Assembly: GCA_033032865.1 (NCBI GenBank)
Contig: JAWHQI010000613.1
Coordinates: 372,001 to 436,000 of the forward strand
Length of the DNA stretch: 64,000 bases
Source: Dactylorhiza incarnata
Taxonomy: Eukaryota; Streptophyta; Magnoliopsida; Asparagales; Orchidaceae
Direction of reading: 5' to 3'
Of this stretch, positions 1 through 13,859 are shown piece by piece. Under the pieces are notes generated by a model. The model saw nothing but the letters and a program-made list of their open reading frames with translations, searched no databases and was not told the origin of the DNA. Numbering within the stretch: position 1 is the stretch's first letter; the number at the start of each line of letters is the position of its first letter. The position numbers were made by a program, and so were the translations under genes.

Positions 1-7
1 TTAAAGC

Positions 8-3000
8 GTTGCAGCGGTAATGCGAAATTTCGCTCCAAATGACACCTAAACTTCTAACAGGCATAACTTTTGATTTGTATGTTTGATTTTTGCCCACATC
101 ACCTTTTCGGAATATGCTCGGAGGCATACATCCAATGGAGCACAATTATAAACCCTTCCAACTCATTTTAGTGGTCAATATACAGGGGGTTGCAATGCTG
201 ACGAGGGCTCCTCTTGACACATAAACTGTAACAGCCATAACTTTTGATCTGGTTGTCCGATTTTTGCGCACAACACCTTTTTGGAAAGAGCTCGGAGCCC
301 TGCATCCAATGGAGAGCAAATTTTACCCATCCAGTTTGTTTAGTGGTCAATATACAGCAGGTTTGTAATAATGTATTTAGTTCGAAAGGAGACCTAAGCT
401 TTAAAGATCCATAACTTTTTATCCGGTTGTCCAATTTTCGCCCACAATACCTTTTCGTAATGAGATCGGAGCCCAAAATCCAATGGAGAACGAATTTAAC
501 CCATTCAAGGTCGTTTAGAGGTCGATATACAGTGGGTTGTAGTGGTAATGCGAGATTTAGCTCCAAATGACATATAAATTTCAAAATGAAAGAATTTTAG
601 ACGTGGTTTGTAGTGAAAGTGAGAGATTTAGCTACAAATGACACTCAAACTTTAAACAGCAATAACTTCTGATCTGGTTGACTGATTTTACCCCATGCAA
701 CACCATTTAGGAATGGTATTGGAGCCCTACATTCATTGAAGCACAAGTTTTACCTATTACAGTTCATTTAGTTGTCTATATTGAGCGGGTTGCACTGTCA
801 ATGCAAAATGTAGCTCCAAATGACACCTAAACTTCAAACAGCCATAACGTTTGATCAGGTTGTGTGATTTTTGCACACAACACCTCTTCGAAATGAGCTC
901 TGAGCCCTACATTCAATGGAGAGCAAGTTGTACCCAATGTAGTTCATTTAGTGGTCGATATACATTGAGTTGAAGTGGTAATGTGGGATTTAGCTCCAAC
1001 TGACACCTAAACTTCAAACAGCTATAACTTTAGATCCGGTTGTCCGGATTTTGCACAAAACACCTTTTCGGAAAGAGCTCAGAGCCATACATTCTAAGGA
1101 GAATAGGATTTACTCCATCAAGTTCATTTAGTGGTCGACGTATAGTGGATTGCAGATGAGGGAGTTTGCTCCAATTGGCACCTAAACTTCAAACATCCAT
1201 AACATTTGATCTGGTTATCTGATTTTTGCCCACAAGCGCCTTTTTAGAATGAGATCGGAGCCCTGCATCCATTGGACAACAAGTTTTACCCATTCCAGTT
1301 CGTTTGCGGTTGATCTACAATTGGTTGTAGGGAAACATGAGAGATTTAGCTCCAAATGACACTCAAACATTAAACCGCAACAACTTTTGATCCGGTTGCC
1401 TGATTTGACCACACAACACCTTTTCGAAATGAGCTCGTAGCACCACATTCATTGGAGCACAAGTTTTACCCATTCCAGTTCATTTAGTTGCCAATATTTA
1501 GAGCGTTGCAGCGGTAATGTGAAATTTCGCTCGAAATGACACCTAAACTTCTAACAGGCATAACTTTTGATTTGTATGTTTGATTTTTGCCCACATCACC
1601 TTTTCGGAATATGCTCGGAGGCATACATCCAATGTAGCACAATTATAAACCCTTCCTGCTCATTTTAGTGGTCAATATATAGGGGGTTGCAATGGTGACG
1701 AGGGCTCCTCTAGACACATAAACTGTAACAGCCATAACTTTTCATCCGGTTGTCCAATTTTCGCCCACAATACCTTTTCGTAATGAGATCGGAGCCCAAA
1801 ATCCAATGGAGAATGAATTTAACCCATTCAAGGTCGTTTTGAGGTCAATATACAGTGGGTTGTCGTGGTAATGCGAGATTTAGCGCCAAATGACACATAA
1901 ATTTCAAAATGAAAGAATTTTAGATGCGTTTTGTAGTGAAAGTGAGAGATTTAGCTCCAAATAACACTCAAACATTAAACATCAACAACTTTTGATCCGA
2001 TTGCCTGATTTTACCCCATACAACACCATTTAGGAATGATATCGGAGCCCTACATTCATTGAAGCACAAGTTTTACCCATTACAGTTCATTTAGTTGTCT
2101 ATATTGAGCGGGTTGCACTGTCAATGCAAAATGTAGCTCCAAATGACTCCTAAACTTCAAACAGCCATAACTTTTGATCAGGTTGTGTGATTTTTTCCCA
2201 CAACACCTCTTCGAAATGAGCTCTGAGCCCTACATTCAATGGAGAGCAAGTTGTACCCAATGTAGTTCATTTAGTGGTCGATATACATTGAGTTGAAGTG
2301 GTAAAGTGGGGTTTAGCTCCAACTGACACCTAAACTTCAAACAGCTATAACTTTAGATTCGGATGTCCGGAGTTTGCACAAAACACCTTTTCGGAAAGAG
2401 CTCAGAGCCATACATCTTAAGGAGAATAGGATTTACTCCATCAAGTTCATTTAGTGGTCGACGTATAGTGGATTGCAGTAGAAATGAGGGAGTTTGCTCT
2501 AATTGGCACCTAAACTTCAAACATCCATAACTTTTGATCCGGTTGTCTGATTTTTACCCACAACGCCTCTTCAGAATGAGATTGGAGCCCTGCATCCATT
2601 GGACAACAAGTTTTACACATTCCAGTTCCGTTTGCAGTTGATCTACAGTTGGTTGTAGGGAAACATGAGAGATTTAGCTGCAAATGACACTCAAACATTA
2701 AACCACAACAACTTTTGATCTGGTTGCCTGATTTGACCACACAACACCTTTTCAAAATGAGCTCGTAGCACTACATTCATTGGAGCTCAAGTTTTACCCA
2801 TTCCAGTTCATTTAGTTGCCAATATTTAGAGCGTTCAGCGGTAATGCGAAATTTCGTTCCAAATGACACCTAAACTTCTAACAGGCATAACTTTTGATTT
2901 GTATGTTTGATTTTTGCCCACATCACCTTTTCGGAATATGCTCAGATGCATACATCCAATGGAGCACAATTATAAACCCTTCCAGCTCATTTTAGTGGTC

Positions 3001-5817
3001 AATATACAGGGGTTTGCAATGGTGACGAGGGCTCCTCTTGACACATAAACTGTAAGAGCCATAACTTTTGATCTGGTTGTCCGATTTTTGTGCACAACAC
3101 CTTTTTGGAAAGAGCTCGGAGCCCTGCATCCAATGGAGAGCAAATTTTACCCATCCAGTTTGTTTAGTGGTCAATATACAGCACGTTTGTAATAATGTAT
3201 TTAGCTCGAAAGGAGACCTAAGCTTTAAAGATCCATAACTTTTTATCCGGTTGTCCGATTTTCGCCCACAATACCTTTTCGTAATGAGATTAGAGCCCAA
3301 AATCCAATGGAGAACGAATTTAACCCATTCAAGGTCGTTTAAAGGTCGATATATAGTGGGTTGTAGTGGTAATGCGAGATTTAACTCCAAATGACATAAA
3401 TTTCAAAATGAAATAATTTTAGATGCGGTTTGTAGTGAAAGTGAGAGATTTAGCTCCAAATGACACTCAAACTTTAAACATCAATAACTTTTGATCCGGT
3501 TGCCTGATTTTACCCCATACAACACCATTTAGGAATGATATCGGAGCCCTACATTCATTGAAGCACAAGTTTTACCCATTACAGTTCATTTAGTTGTCTA
3601 TATTGAGCGGGTTGCATTGTCAATGCAAAATGTAGGTCCAAATGACACCTAAACTTCAAACAGCCATAACGTTTGATCAGGTTGTGTGATTTTTGCCCAC
3701 AACACCTCTTCGAAATGAGCTCTATGCCCTACATTCAATGGAGAGCAAGTTGTACCCAATGTAGTTCATTTAGTGGTCGATATACATTGAGTTGAAGTGG
3801 TAATGTGGGATTTAGCTCCAACTGACACCTAAACTTCAAACAACTATAACCTTAGATCCGGATGTCCGGATTTTGCACAAAACACCTTTTCGGAAAGAGC
3901 TCAGAGCCATACATCCTAAGTAGAATAGGATTTAATCCATCAAGTTCATTTAGTGGTCGACGTATAGTGGATTGCAGTAGAAATGAGTGAGTTTGCTCCA
4001 ATTGGCACCTAAACTTCAAACATCCATAACTTTTGATCCGGTTGTCTGATTTTTGCCCACAACACCTTCTCAGAATGAGATCGGAGCCCTGCATCCATTG
4101 GACAACAAGTTTTACCCATTCCAATTCGTTTGCGGTTGATCTACAGTTGGTTGTAGGGAAACATGAGATATTTAGCTCCAAATGAGACTCAAACATTAAA
4201 CCGCAACAACTTTTAATCTGGTTGCCTGATTTGAACACACAACACCTTTTCGAAATGAGCTCGTAGCACTACATTCATTGGAGCACAAGTTTTACCCATT
4301 CCAGTTCATTTAGTTGCCAATATTTAGAGTGTTGCAGCGGTAATGCGAAATTTCGCTTCAAATGACACCTAAACTTCTAACAGGCATAACTTTTGATTTG
4401 TATGTTTGATTTTTGCCCACATCACCTTTTCGGAATATGCTCGGAGGCATACATCCAATGGAGCACAATTATAAACTCTTCCAGCTCATTTTAGTGGTCA
4501 ATATACAGGAGGTTGCAATGGTGACGAGGGCTCCTCTTGACACATAAACTGTAACAGCCATAACTTTTGATCTAGTTGTCCGATTTTTGCGCACAACACC
4601 TTTTTGGAAAGAGCTCGGAGCCCTGCATCCAATGGAGAGCAAATTTTACCCATCCAGTTTGTTTAGTGGTCAATATACAGCGGGTTTGTAATAATGTATT
4701 TAGCTCGAAAGGAGACCTAAGCTTTTAAGATCCATAACTTTTTATCCGGTTGTCCGATTTTTGCCCACAATACCTTTTCGTAATGAGATCGGAGCCCAAA
4801 ATCCAATGAAGAACGAATTTAACCCATTCAAGGTCGTTTAGAGGTCGATATACAGTGGGTTGTAGTGGTAATGCGAGATTTAACTGCAAATGACACATAA
4901 ATTTTCAAAATGAAAGAATTTTAGATGCGGTTTGTAGTGAAAGTGAGAGATTTAGCTCCAAATGACACTCAAACTTTAAACAGCAATAACTTTTGATTCC
5001 GTTGCATGATTTTACCCCATACAACACTATTTAGGAATGATATCGGAGCTCTACATTCATTGAAGCACAAGTTTTACCCATTACAGATCATTTAGTTGTC
5101 TATATTGAGCGGGTTGCACTGTCAATGCAAAATGTAGCTCCAAATGACACCTAAACTTCAAACAGCCATAACTTTTGATCAGGTTGTGTGATTTTTGCCC
5201 ACAACACACTGAGCCCTATATTCAATGGAGAGCAAGTTGTACCCAATGTAGTTCATTTAGTGGTCGATATACATTGAGTTGAAGTGGTAATGTGGGATTT
5301 AGCTCCAACTAACACCTAAACTTCAAACAACTATAACTTCAGATCCGGATGTCCGGATTTTACACAAAACACTTTTTCGGAAAGAGATCAGAACCATACA
5401 TCCTAAGGAGAATAGGATTTACTCCATCAAGTTCATTTAGTTGTCGACTTATAGTGGATTGCAGTAGAAATGAGGGAGTTTGCTCCAATTGGCACCTAAA
5501 CTTCAAACATCCTTAACTTTTGATCAGGTTGTCTGATTTTTGCCCACAACGCCTTTTCAAAATGAGATCGGATCCCTGCATCCATTGGACAACAAGTTTT
5601 ACCCATTCCAATTTGTTTGCGGTTGATCTACAGTTGATTGTAGGGAAACATGAGAGATTTAGCTCCAAATGACACTCAAACATTAAACCGCAACAACTTT
5701 TGACCCGGTTGCCTGATTTGACCACACAACACCTTTTCGAAATGAGCTCGTAGCACTACATTCATTGGAGCACAAGTTTTACCCATTCCAGTTCATTTAG
5801 TTGCCAATATTTAGAGC
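8..5817. repeat. 6-kb super-repeat, copy 1 (four HOR units)
   Basis: HOR units of about 1497, 1328, 1498 and 1487 bp. Each matches the unit at the same rank in the next block by private variants. Units 1 and 5 share AGCTACAAATGACACTC and ACATATAAATTTC. Units 2 and 6 share CTCTAGACAC and a TTTTTTCCC run. Units 3 and 7 share GTTCAGCGG. Units 4 and 8 share a 14-bp deletion that leaves AACACACTGAGCC. Unit 2 lacks one ~173-bp monomer (near 1745), apparently lost by exchange between two monomers within the shared CATAACTTTT..GGTTGTCC block. Confidence 0.85.
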
Positions 5818-8800
5818 GTTGCAGCGGTAATGCGAAATTTCGCTCCAAATGACACCTAAACTTCTAACAGGCATAACTTTTGATTTGTATGTTTGATTTT
5901 TGCCCACATCACCTTTTCGGAATATGCTCGGAGGCATACATCCAATGGAGCACAATTATAAATCCTTCCAGCTCATTTTAGTGGTCAATATACAGGGGGT
6001 TGCAATGGTGACGAGGGCTACTCTTGACACAAACTGTAACAGCCATAACTTTTGATCTAGTTGTCCGATTTTTGCGCACAACACCTTTTTGGAAAAAGAT
6101 CGGAGCCCTGCATCCAATGGAGAGCAAATTTTACCCATCCAGTTTGTTTAGTGGTCAATATACAACGGGTTTGTAATAATGTATTTAGTTCGAAAGGAGA
6201 CCTAAGCTTTAAAGATCCATAACTTTTTATCCGGTTGTCCAATTTTCGCCCACAATACCTTTTCGTAATGAGATCGGAGCCCAAAATCCAATGGAGAACG
6301 AATTTAACCCATTCAAGGTCGTTTAGAGGTCGATATACAGTGGGTTGTAGTGGTAATGCGAGATTTAGCTCCAAATGACATATAAATTTCAAAATGAAAG
6401 AATTTTAGACGTGGTTTGTAGTGAAAGTGAGAGATTTAGCTACAAATGACACTCAAACTTTAAACAGCAATAACTTCTGATCTGGTTGACTGATTTTACC
6501 CCATACAACACCATTTAGGAATGGTATTGGAGCCCTACATTCATTGAAGCACAAGTTTTACCTATTACAGTTCATTTAGTTGTCTATATTGAGCGGGTTG
6601 CACTGTCAATGCAAAATGTAGCTCCAAATGACACCTAAACTTCAAACAGCCATAACGTTTGATCAGGTTGTGTGATTTTTGCACACAACACCTCTTCGAA
6701 ATGAGCTCTGAGCCCTACATTCAATGGAGAGCAAGTTGTACCCAATGTAGTTCATTTAGTGGTCGATATACATTGAGTTGAAGTGGTAATGTGGGATTTA
6801 GCTCCAACTGACACCTAAACTTCAAACAGCTATAACCTTAGATCCGGTTGTCCTGATTTTGCACAAAACACCTTTTCGGAAAGAGCTCAGAGCCATACAT
6901 CCTAAGGAGAATAGGATTTACTCCATCAAGTTCATTTAGTGGTCGACGTATAGTGGATTGCAGTAGAAATGAGGGAGTTTGCTCCAATTGGCACCTAAAC
7001 TTCAAACATCCATAACATTTGATCTGGTTATCTGATTTTTGCCCACAACGCCTTTTTAGAATGAGATCGGAGCCCTGCATCCATTGGACAACAAGTTTTA
7101 CCCATTCCAGTTCGTTTGCGGTTGATCTACAATTGGTTGTAGGGAAACATGAGAGATGTAGCTCCAAATGACACTCAAACATTAAACCGCTAACAACTTT
7201 TGATCCGGTTGCCTGATTTGACCACACAACACCTTTTCGAAATGAGCTCGTAGCACCACATTCATTGGAGCACAAGTTTTACCCATTCCAGTTCATTTAG
7301 TTGCCAATATTTAGAGCGTTGCAGCGGTAATGTGAAATTTCACTCCAAATGACACCTAAACTTCTAACAGGCATAACTTTTGATTTGTATGTTTGATTTT
7401 TGCCCACATCACCTTTTCGGAATATGCTCGGAGGCATACATCCAATGTAGCACAATTATAAACCCTTCTTGCTCATTTTAGTGGTCAATATATAGGGGGT
7501 TGCAATGGTGACGAGGGCTCCTCTAGACACATAAACTGTAACAGCCATAACTTTTCATCTGGTTGTCCGATTTTTGCGCACAACACGTTTTTGGAAAGAG
7601 CTCGGAGCCCTGCATCCAATGGAGAGCAAATTTTACCCATCCAGTTTGTTTAGTGGTCAATATACAGCGGGTTTGTAATAATGTATTTAGCTCGAAAGGA
7701 GACCTAAGCTTTAAAGATCCATAACTTTTTATCCGGTTGTCCGATTTTCGCCCACAATACCTTTTCGTAATGAGATCGGAGCCCAAAATCCAATGGAGAA
7801 TGAATTTAACCCATTCAAGGTCGTTTTGAGGTCGATATACAGTGGGTTGTCGTGGTAATGCGAGATTTAGCTCCAAATGACACATAAATTTCAAAATGAA
7901 AGAATTTTAGATGCGTTTTGTAGTGAAAGTGAGAGATTTAGCTCCAAATAACACTCAAACTTTAAACATCAACAACTTTTGATCCGATTGCCTGATTTTA
8001 CCCCATACAACACCATTTAGGAATGATATCGGAGCCCTACATTCATTGAAGCACAAGTTTTACCCATTACAGTTCATTTAGTTGTCTATATTGAGCGGGT
8101 TGCACTGTCAATGCAAAATGTAGCTCCAAATGACTCCTAAACTTCAAACAGCCATAACTTTTGATCAGGTTGTGTGATTTTTTCCCACAACACCTCTTCG
8201 AAATGAGCTCTGAGCCCTACATTCAATGGAGAGCAAGTTGTACCCAATGTAGTTCATTTAGTGGTCGATATACATTGAGTTGAAGTGGTAAAGTGGGGTT
8301 TAGCTCCAACTGACACCTAAACTTCAAACAACTATAACTTTAGATCCGGATGTCCGGAGTTTGCACAAAACACCTTTTCGGAAAGAGCTCAGAGCCATAC
8401 ATCTTAAGGAGAATAGGATTTACTCCATCAAGTTCATTTAGTGGTCGACGTATAGTGGATTGCAGTAGAAATGAGTGAGTTTGCTCCAATTGGCACCTAA
8501 ACTTCAAACATCCATAACTTTTGATCCGGTTGTCTGATTTTTACCCACAACGCCTCTTCAGAATGAGATTGGAGCCCTGCATCCATTGGACAACAAGTTT
8601 TACACATTCCAGTTCGTTTGCAGTTGATCTACAGTTGGTTGTAGGGAAACATGAGAGATTTAGCTGCAAATGACACTCAAACATTAAACCACAACAACTT
8701 TTGATCTGGTTGCCTGATTTGACCACACAACACCTTTTCAAAATGAGCTCGTAGCACTACATTCATTGGAGCTCAAGTTTTACCCATTCCAGTTCATTTA

Positions 8801-11800
8801 GTTGCCAATATTTAGAGCGTTCAGCGGTAATGCGAAATTTCGTTCCAAATGACACCTAAACTTCTAACAGGCATAACTTTTGATTTGTATGTTTGATTTT
8901 TGCCCACATCACCTTTTCGGAATATGCTCAGATGCATACATCCAATGGAGCACAATTATAAACCCTTCCAGCTCATTTTAGTGGTCAATATACAGGGGTT
9001 TGCAATGGTGACGAGGGCTCCTCTTGACACATAAACTGTAAGAGCCATAACTTTTGATCTGGTTGTCCGATTTTTGTGCACAACACCTTTTTGGAAAGAG
9101 CTCGGAGCCCTGCATCCAATGGAGAGCAAATTTTACCCATCCAGTTTGTTTAGTGGTCAATATACAGCAGGTTTGTAATAATGTATTTAGCTCGAAAGGA
9201 GACCTAAGCTTTAAAGATCCATAACTTTTTATCCGGTTGTCCGATTTTCGCCCACAATACCTTTTCGTAATGAGATCAGAGCCCAAAATCCAATGGAGAA
9301 CGAATTTAACCCATTCAAGGTCGTTTAAAGGTTGATATATAGTGGGTTGTAGTGGTAATGCGAGATTTAACTCCAAATGACATAAATTTCAAAATGAAAT
9401 AATTTTAGATGCGATTTGTAGTGAAAGTGAGAGATTTAGCTCCAAATGACACTCAAACTTTAAACATCAATAACTTTATGATCCGGTTGCCTGATTTTAC
9501 CCCATACAACACCATTTAGGAATGATATCGGAGCCCTACATTCATTCAAGCACAAGTTTTACCCATTACAGTTCATTTAGTTGTCTATATTTAGCGGGTT
9601 GCATTGTCAATGCAAAATGTAGGTCCAAATGACACCTAAACTTCAAACAGCCATAACGTTTGATCAGGTTGTGTGATTTTTGCCCACAACACCTCTTCGA
9701 AATGAGCTTTATGCCCTACATTCAATGGAGAGCAAGTTGTACCCAATGTAGTTCATTTAGTGGTCGATATACATTGAGTTGAAGTGGTAATGTGGGATTT
9801 AGCTCCAACTGACACCTAAACTTCAAACAACTATAAACTTAGATCCGGATGTCCGGATTTTGCACAAAACACCTTTTCGGAAAGAGCTCAGAGCCATACA
9901 TCCTAAGTAGAATAGGATTTAATCCATCAAGTTCATTTAGTGGTCGACGTATAGTGGATTGCAGTAGAAATGAGTGAGTTTGCTCCAATTGGCACCTAAA
10001 CTTCAAACATCCATAACTTTTGATCCGGTTGTCTGATTTTTGCCCACAACGCCTTCTCAGAATGAGATCGGAGCCCTGCATCCATTGGACAACAAGTTTT
10101 ACCCATTTCATTTCGTTTGCGGTTGATCTACAGTTGGTTGTAGGGAAACATGAGATATTTAGCTCCAAATGAGACTCAAACATTAAACCGCAACAACTTT
10201 TAATCTGGTTGCCTGATTTGAACACACAACACCTTTTCGAAATGAGCTCGTAGCACTACATTCATTGGAGCACAAGTTTTACCAATTCCAGTTCATTTAG
10301 TTGCCAATATTTAGAGTGTTGCAGCGGTAATGCGAAATTTCGCTTCAAATGACACCTAAACTTCTAACAGGCATAACTTTTGATTTGTATGTTTGATTTT
10401 TGCCCACATCACCTTTTCGGAATATGCTCGGAGGCATACATCCAATGGAGCACAATTATAAACTCTTCCAGCTCATTTTAGTGGTCAATATACAGGGGGT
10501 TGCAATGGTGACGAGGGCTCCTCTTGACACATAAACTGTAACAGCCATAACTTTTGATCTAGTTGTCCGATTTTTGCGCACAACACCTTTTTGGAAAGAG
10601 CTCGGAGCCCTGCATCCAATGGAGAGCAAATTTTACCCATCCAGTTTGTTTAGTGGTCAATATACAGCGGGTTTGTAATAATGTATTTAGCTCGAAAGGA
10701 GACCTAAGCTTTTAAGATCCATAACTTTTTATCCGGTTGTCCGATTTTTGCCCACAATACCTTTTCGTAATGAGATCGGAGCCCAAAATCCAATGAAGAA
10801 CGAATTTAACCCATTCAAGGTCGTTTAGAGGTCGATATACAGTGGGTTGTAGTGGTAATGCGAGATTTAACTGCAAATGACACATAAATTTTCAAAATGA
10901 AAGAATTTTAGATGCGGTTTGTAGTGAAAGTGAGAGATTTAGCTCCAAATGACACTCAAACTTTAAACAGCAATAACTTTTGATTCCGTTGCATGATTTT
11001 ACCCCATACAACACCATTTAGGAATGATATCGGAGCTCTACATTCATTGAAGCACAAGTTTTACCCATTACAGATCATTTAGTTGTCTATATTGAGCCGG
11101 TTGCACTGTCAATGCAAAATGTAGCTCCAAATGACACCTAAACTTCAAACAGCCATAACTTTTGATCAGGTTGTGTGATTTTTGCCCACAACACACTGAG
11201 CCCTATATTCAATGGAGAGCAAGTTGTACCCAATGTAGTTCATTTAGTGGTCGATATACATTGAGTTGAAGTGGTAATGTGGGATTTAGCTCCAACTGAC
11301 ACCTAAACTTCAAACAACTATAACTTCAGATCCGGATGTCCGGATTTTACACAAAACACTTTTTCGGAAAGAGCTCAGAACCATACATCCTAAGGAGAAT
11401 AGGATTTACTCCATCAAGTTCATTTAGTTGTCGACTTATAGTGGATTGCAGTAGAAATGAGGGAGTTTGCTCCAATTGGCACCTAAACTTCAAACATCCT
11501 TAACTTTTGATCCGGTTGTCTGATTTTTGCCCACAACGCCTTTTCAAAATGAGATCGGATCCCTGCATCCATTGGACAACAAGTTTTACCAATTCCAATT
11601 TGTTTGCGGTTGATCTATAGTTGATTGTAGGGAAACATGAGAGATTTAGCTCCAAATGACACTCAAACATTAAACCGCAACAACTTTTGACCCGGTTGCC
11701 TGATTTGACCACACAACACCTTTTCAAAATGAGCTCGTAGCACTACATTCATTGGAGCACAAGTTTTACCCATTCCAGTTCATTTAGTTGCCAATATTTA

Positions 11801-11804
11801 GAGC
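5818..11804. repeat. 6-kb super-repeat, copy 2 (four HOR units)
   Basis: Units of about 1500, 1501, 1499 and 1487 bp, period 5987 bp. This is the full-length version of the block at 8-5817; the 177-bp size difference is almost entirely the monomer missing from unit 2 of copy 1. The conserved rank order of private variants shows that the four-unit block was duplicated as a whole. Confidence 0.85.
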
Positions 11805-13859
11805 GTTGCAGCGGTAATGCGAAATTTCGCTCCAAATGACACCTAAACTTCTAACAGGCATAACTTTTGATTTGTATGTTTGATTTTTGCCCACATCACC
11901 TTTTCGGAATATGCTCGGAGGCATACATCCAATGGAGCACAATTATAAACCCTTCCAGCTCATTTTAGTGGTCAATATACAGGGGGTTGCAATGGTGACG
12001 AGGGCTACTCTTGACACAAACTGTAACAGCCATAACTTTTGATCTGGTTGTCCGATTTTTGCGCACAACACCTTTTTGGAAAAAGATCGGAGCCCTGCAT
12101 CCAATGGAGAGCAAATTTTACCCATCCAGTTTGTTTAGTGGTCAATATACAACGGGTTTGTAATAATGTATTTAGCTCGAAAGGAGACCTAAGCTTTAAA
12201 GATCCATAACGTTTTATTCGTTTGTCCGATTTTCGCCCACAATACCTTTTCGTAATGAGATCGGAGCCCAAAATCCAATGGAGAACGAATTTAACCCATT
12301 CAAGGTCGGTTAGAGGTCGATATACAAGTGGGTTGTTGTGGTAGTGCGAGATTTAGCTCCAAACAACACATTAATTTCAAAATGAAAGAATTTTAGATGC
12401 GGTTTGTAGTGAAAGTGAGAGATTTATCTCCAAATGACACTCAAACTTTAAACAGCAATAACTTTTGATCCGGTTGCCTGATTTTACCCCGTACAACACC
12501 ATTTATGAATGATATCGGAGCCCTACATTCATTGAAGCACAAGTTTTACCAATTACAGTTCATTTAGTTGTCTATATTGAGCGGGTTGCACTGTCAATGC
12601 AAAATGTAGCTCCAAATGACACCTAAACTTCAAACAGCCATAACTTTTAATCAGGTTGTGTGATTTTTGCCCACAACACCTCTTCGAAATGAGCTCTGAG
12701 CCCTACATTCAATGGAGAGCAAGTTGTACCCAATGTAGTTCATTTAGTGGTCGATATACATTGAGATGAAGTGGTAATGTGGGATTTAGCTCCAACTGAC
12801 ACCTAAACTTCAAACATCTATAACTTTAGATCCGGATGTCCGGATTTTGCACAAAACACCTTTTCGGAAAGAGCTCAGAGCCATACATCCTAAGGAGAAT
12901 AGGATTTACTCCATCAAGTTCATTTAGTGGTCGACGTATAGTGGATTGCAGTAGAAATGAGGGAGTTTGCTCCAATTGGCACCTAAACTTCAAACATCCA
13001 TAACTTTTGATCCGGTTGTCTGATTTTTGCCAACAACGCCTTTTCAGAATAAGATCGGACCCTGCATCCATTGGACAACAAGTTTTACCCATTCCAGTTC
13101 GTTTGCGGTTCATCTACAGTTGGTTGTAGGGAAACATGAGAGATTTAGCTCCAAATGACACTCAAACATTAAACCGCAACAAGTTTTAATCCGGTTGCCT
13201 GATTTGACCACACAACACCTTTTCAAAATGAGCTCGTAGCACTACATTCATTGGAGCACAAGTTTTACCCATTCCAGTTCATTTAGTTGCCAATATTTAG
13301 AGCGTTGCAGCGGTAATGCGAAATTTCGCTCCAAATGACACCTAAACTTCTAACAGGCATAACTTTTGATTTGTATGTTTGATTTTTGCCCACATCACCT
13401 TTTCGGAATATGATCGGAGGCATACATCCAATGGAGCACAATTATCAACCCTTCCAGCTCATTTTAGTGGTCAATATACAGGGGGTTGCAATTGTGACGA
13501 GGGCTCCTCTTGACACATAAACTGTAAGAGCCATAACTTTTGATCTGGTTGTCCGATTTTTGTGCACAACACCTTTTTTGAAAGAGCTCGGAGCCCTGCA
13601 TCCAATGGAGAGCAAATTTTACCCATCCAGTTTGTTTAGTGGTCAATATATAGCGGGTTTGTTATAATGTATTTAGCTCGAAAGGAGACCTAAGCTTTAA
13701 AGATCCATAACTTTTTATCCGGTTGTCCGATTTTCGCCCACAATACCTTTTCGTAATGAGATCAGAACCCAAAATCCAATGGAGAACGAATTTAACCCTT
13801 TCAAGGTCGTTTAGAGGTCGATATACAGTGGGTTGTAGTGGTAATGCGAGATTTAGCTC
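11805..13859. repeat. Third, rearranged partial super-repeat, ended by element A
   Basis: The first unit (11805-13303) starts like the unit at 5818, sharing GCTACTCTTGACACAAAC and GGAAAAAGATCGG, but diverges later. The following partial unit (13304 on) carries the CTGTAAGAGCC variant of the units at 2833 and 8819. The rank order of copies 1 and 2 is therefore not simply continued. The array is interrupted at 13859 by the insertion of element A. Confidence 0.75.
13855..13859. other. Left target-site duplication of element A (AGCTC)
   Basis: AGCTC in the satellite immediately before the element's terminal TG at 13860; the same five bases resume the satellite at 41079. Across the two flanks the satellite monomer is continuous once one copy is removed. 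Confidence 0.9.

Larger units (their letters stand above)
1..13859. repeat. Satellite array with higher-order repeat structure
   Basis: AT-rich tandem satellite. Successive monomers start near 8, 189, 361, 536, 606, 789, 969, 1149, 1324 and 1505, giving lengths of about 181, 172, 175, 70 (truncated), 183, 180, 180, 175 and 181 bp. Each monomer carries recognisable blocks such as CATAACTTTTGATC and GGAGCCCTACATTC. Nine segments make a higher-order repeat of about 1.5 kb whose copies start near 8, 1505, 2833, 4331, 5818, 7318, 8819, 10318, 11805 and 13304. Monomers inside one unit are clearly diverged, whereas corresponding monomers of different units are nearly identical, which is the signature of HOR amplification. 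Monomer length is typical of plant (peri)centromeric or subtelomeric satellites; the chromosomal position is inference. The array continues leftward out of the window. Confidence 0.95.

Noticed and set aside
168..13646. Recurrent 60-145 codon open frames on the minus strand of the satellite (with WVKxxxxWMQGSDL-like peptides)
   Set aside because: Monomers near 180 bp keep frame over one to three repeats and give repeated peptides. The frames break wherever a monomer is 172, 175 or 70 bp long, and no start context, family or constraint is visible.
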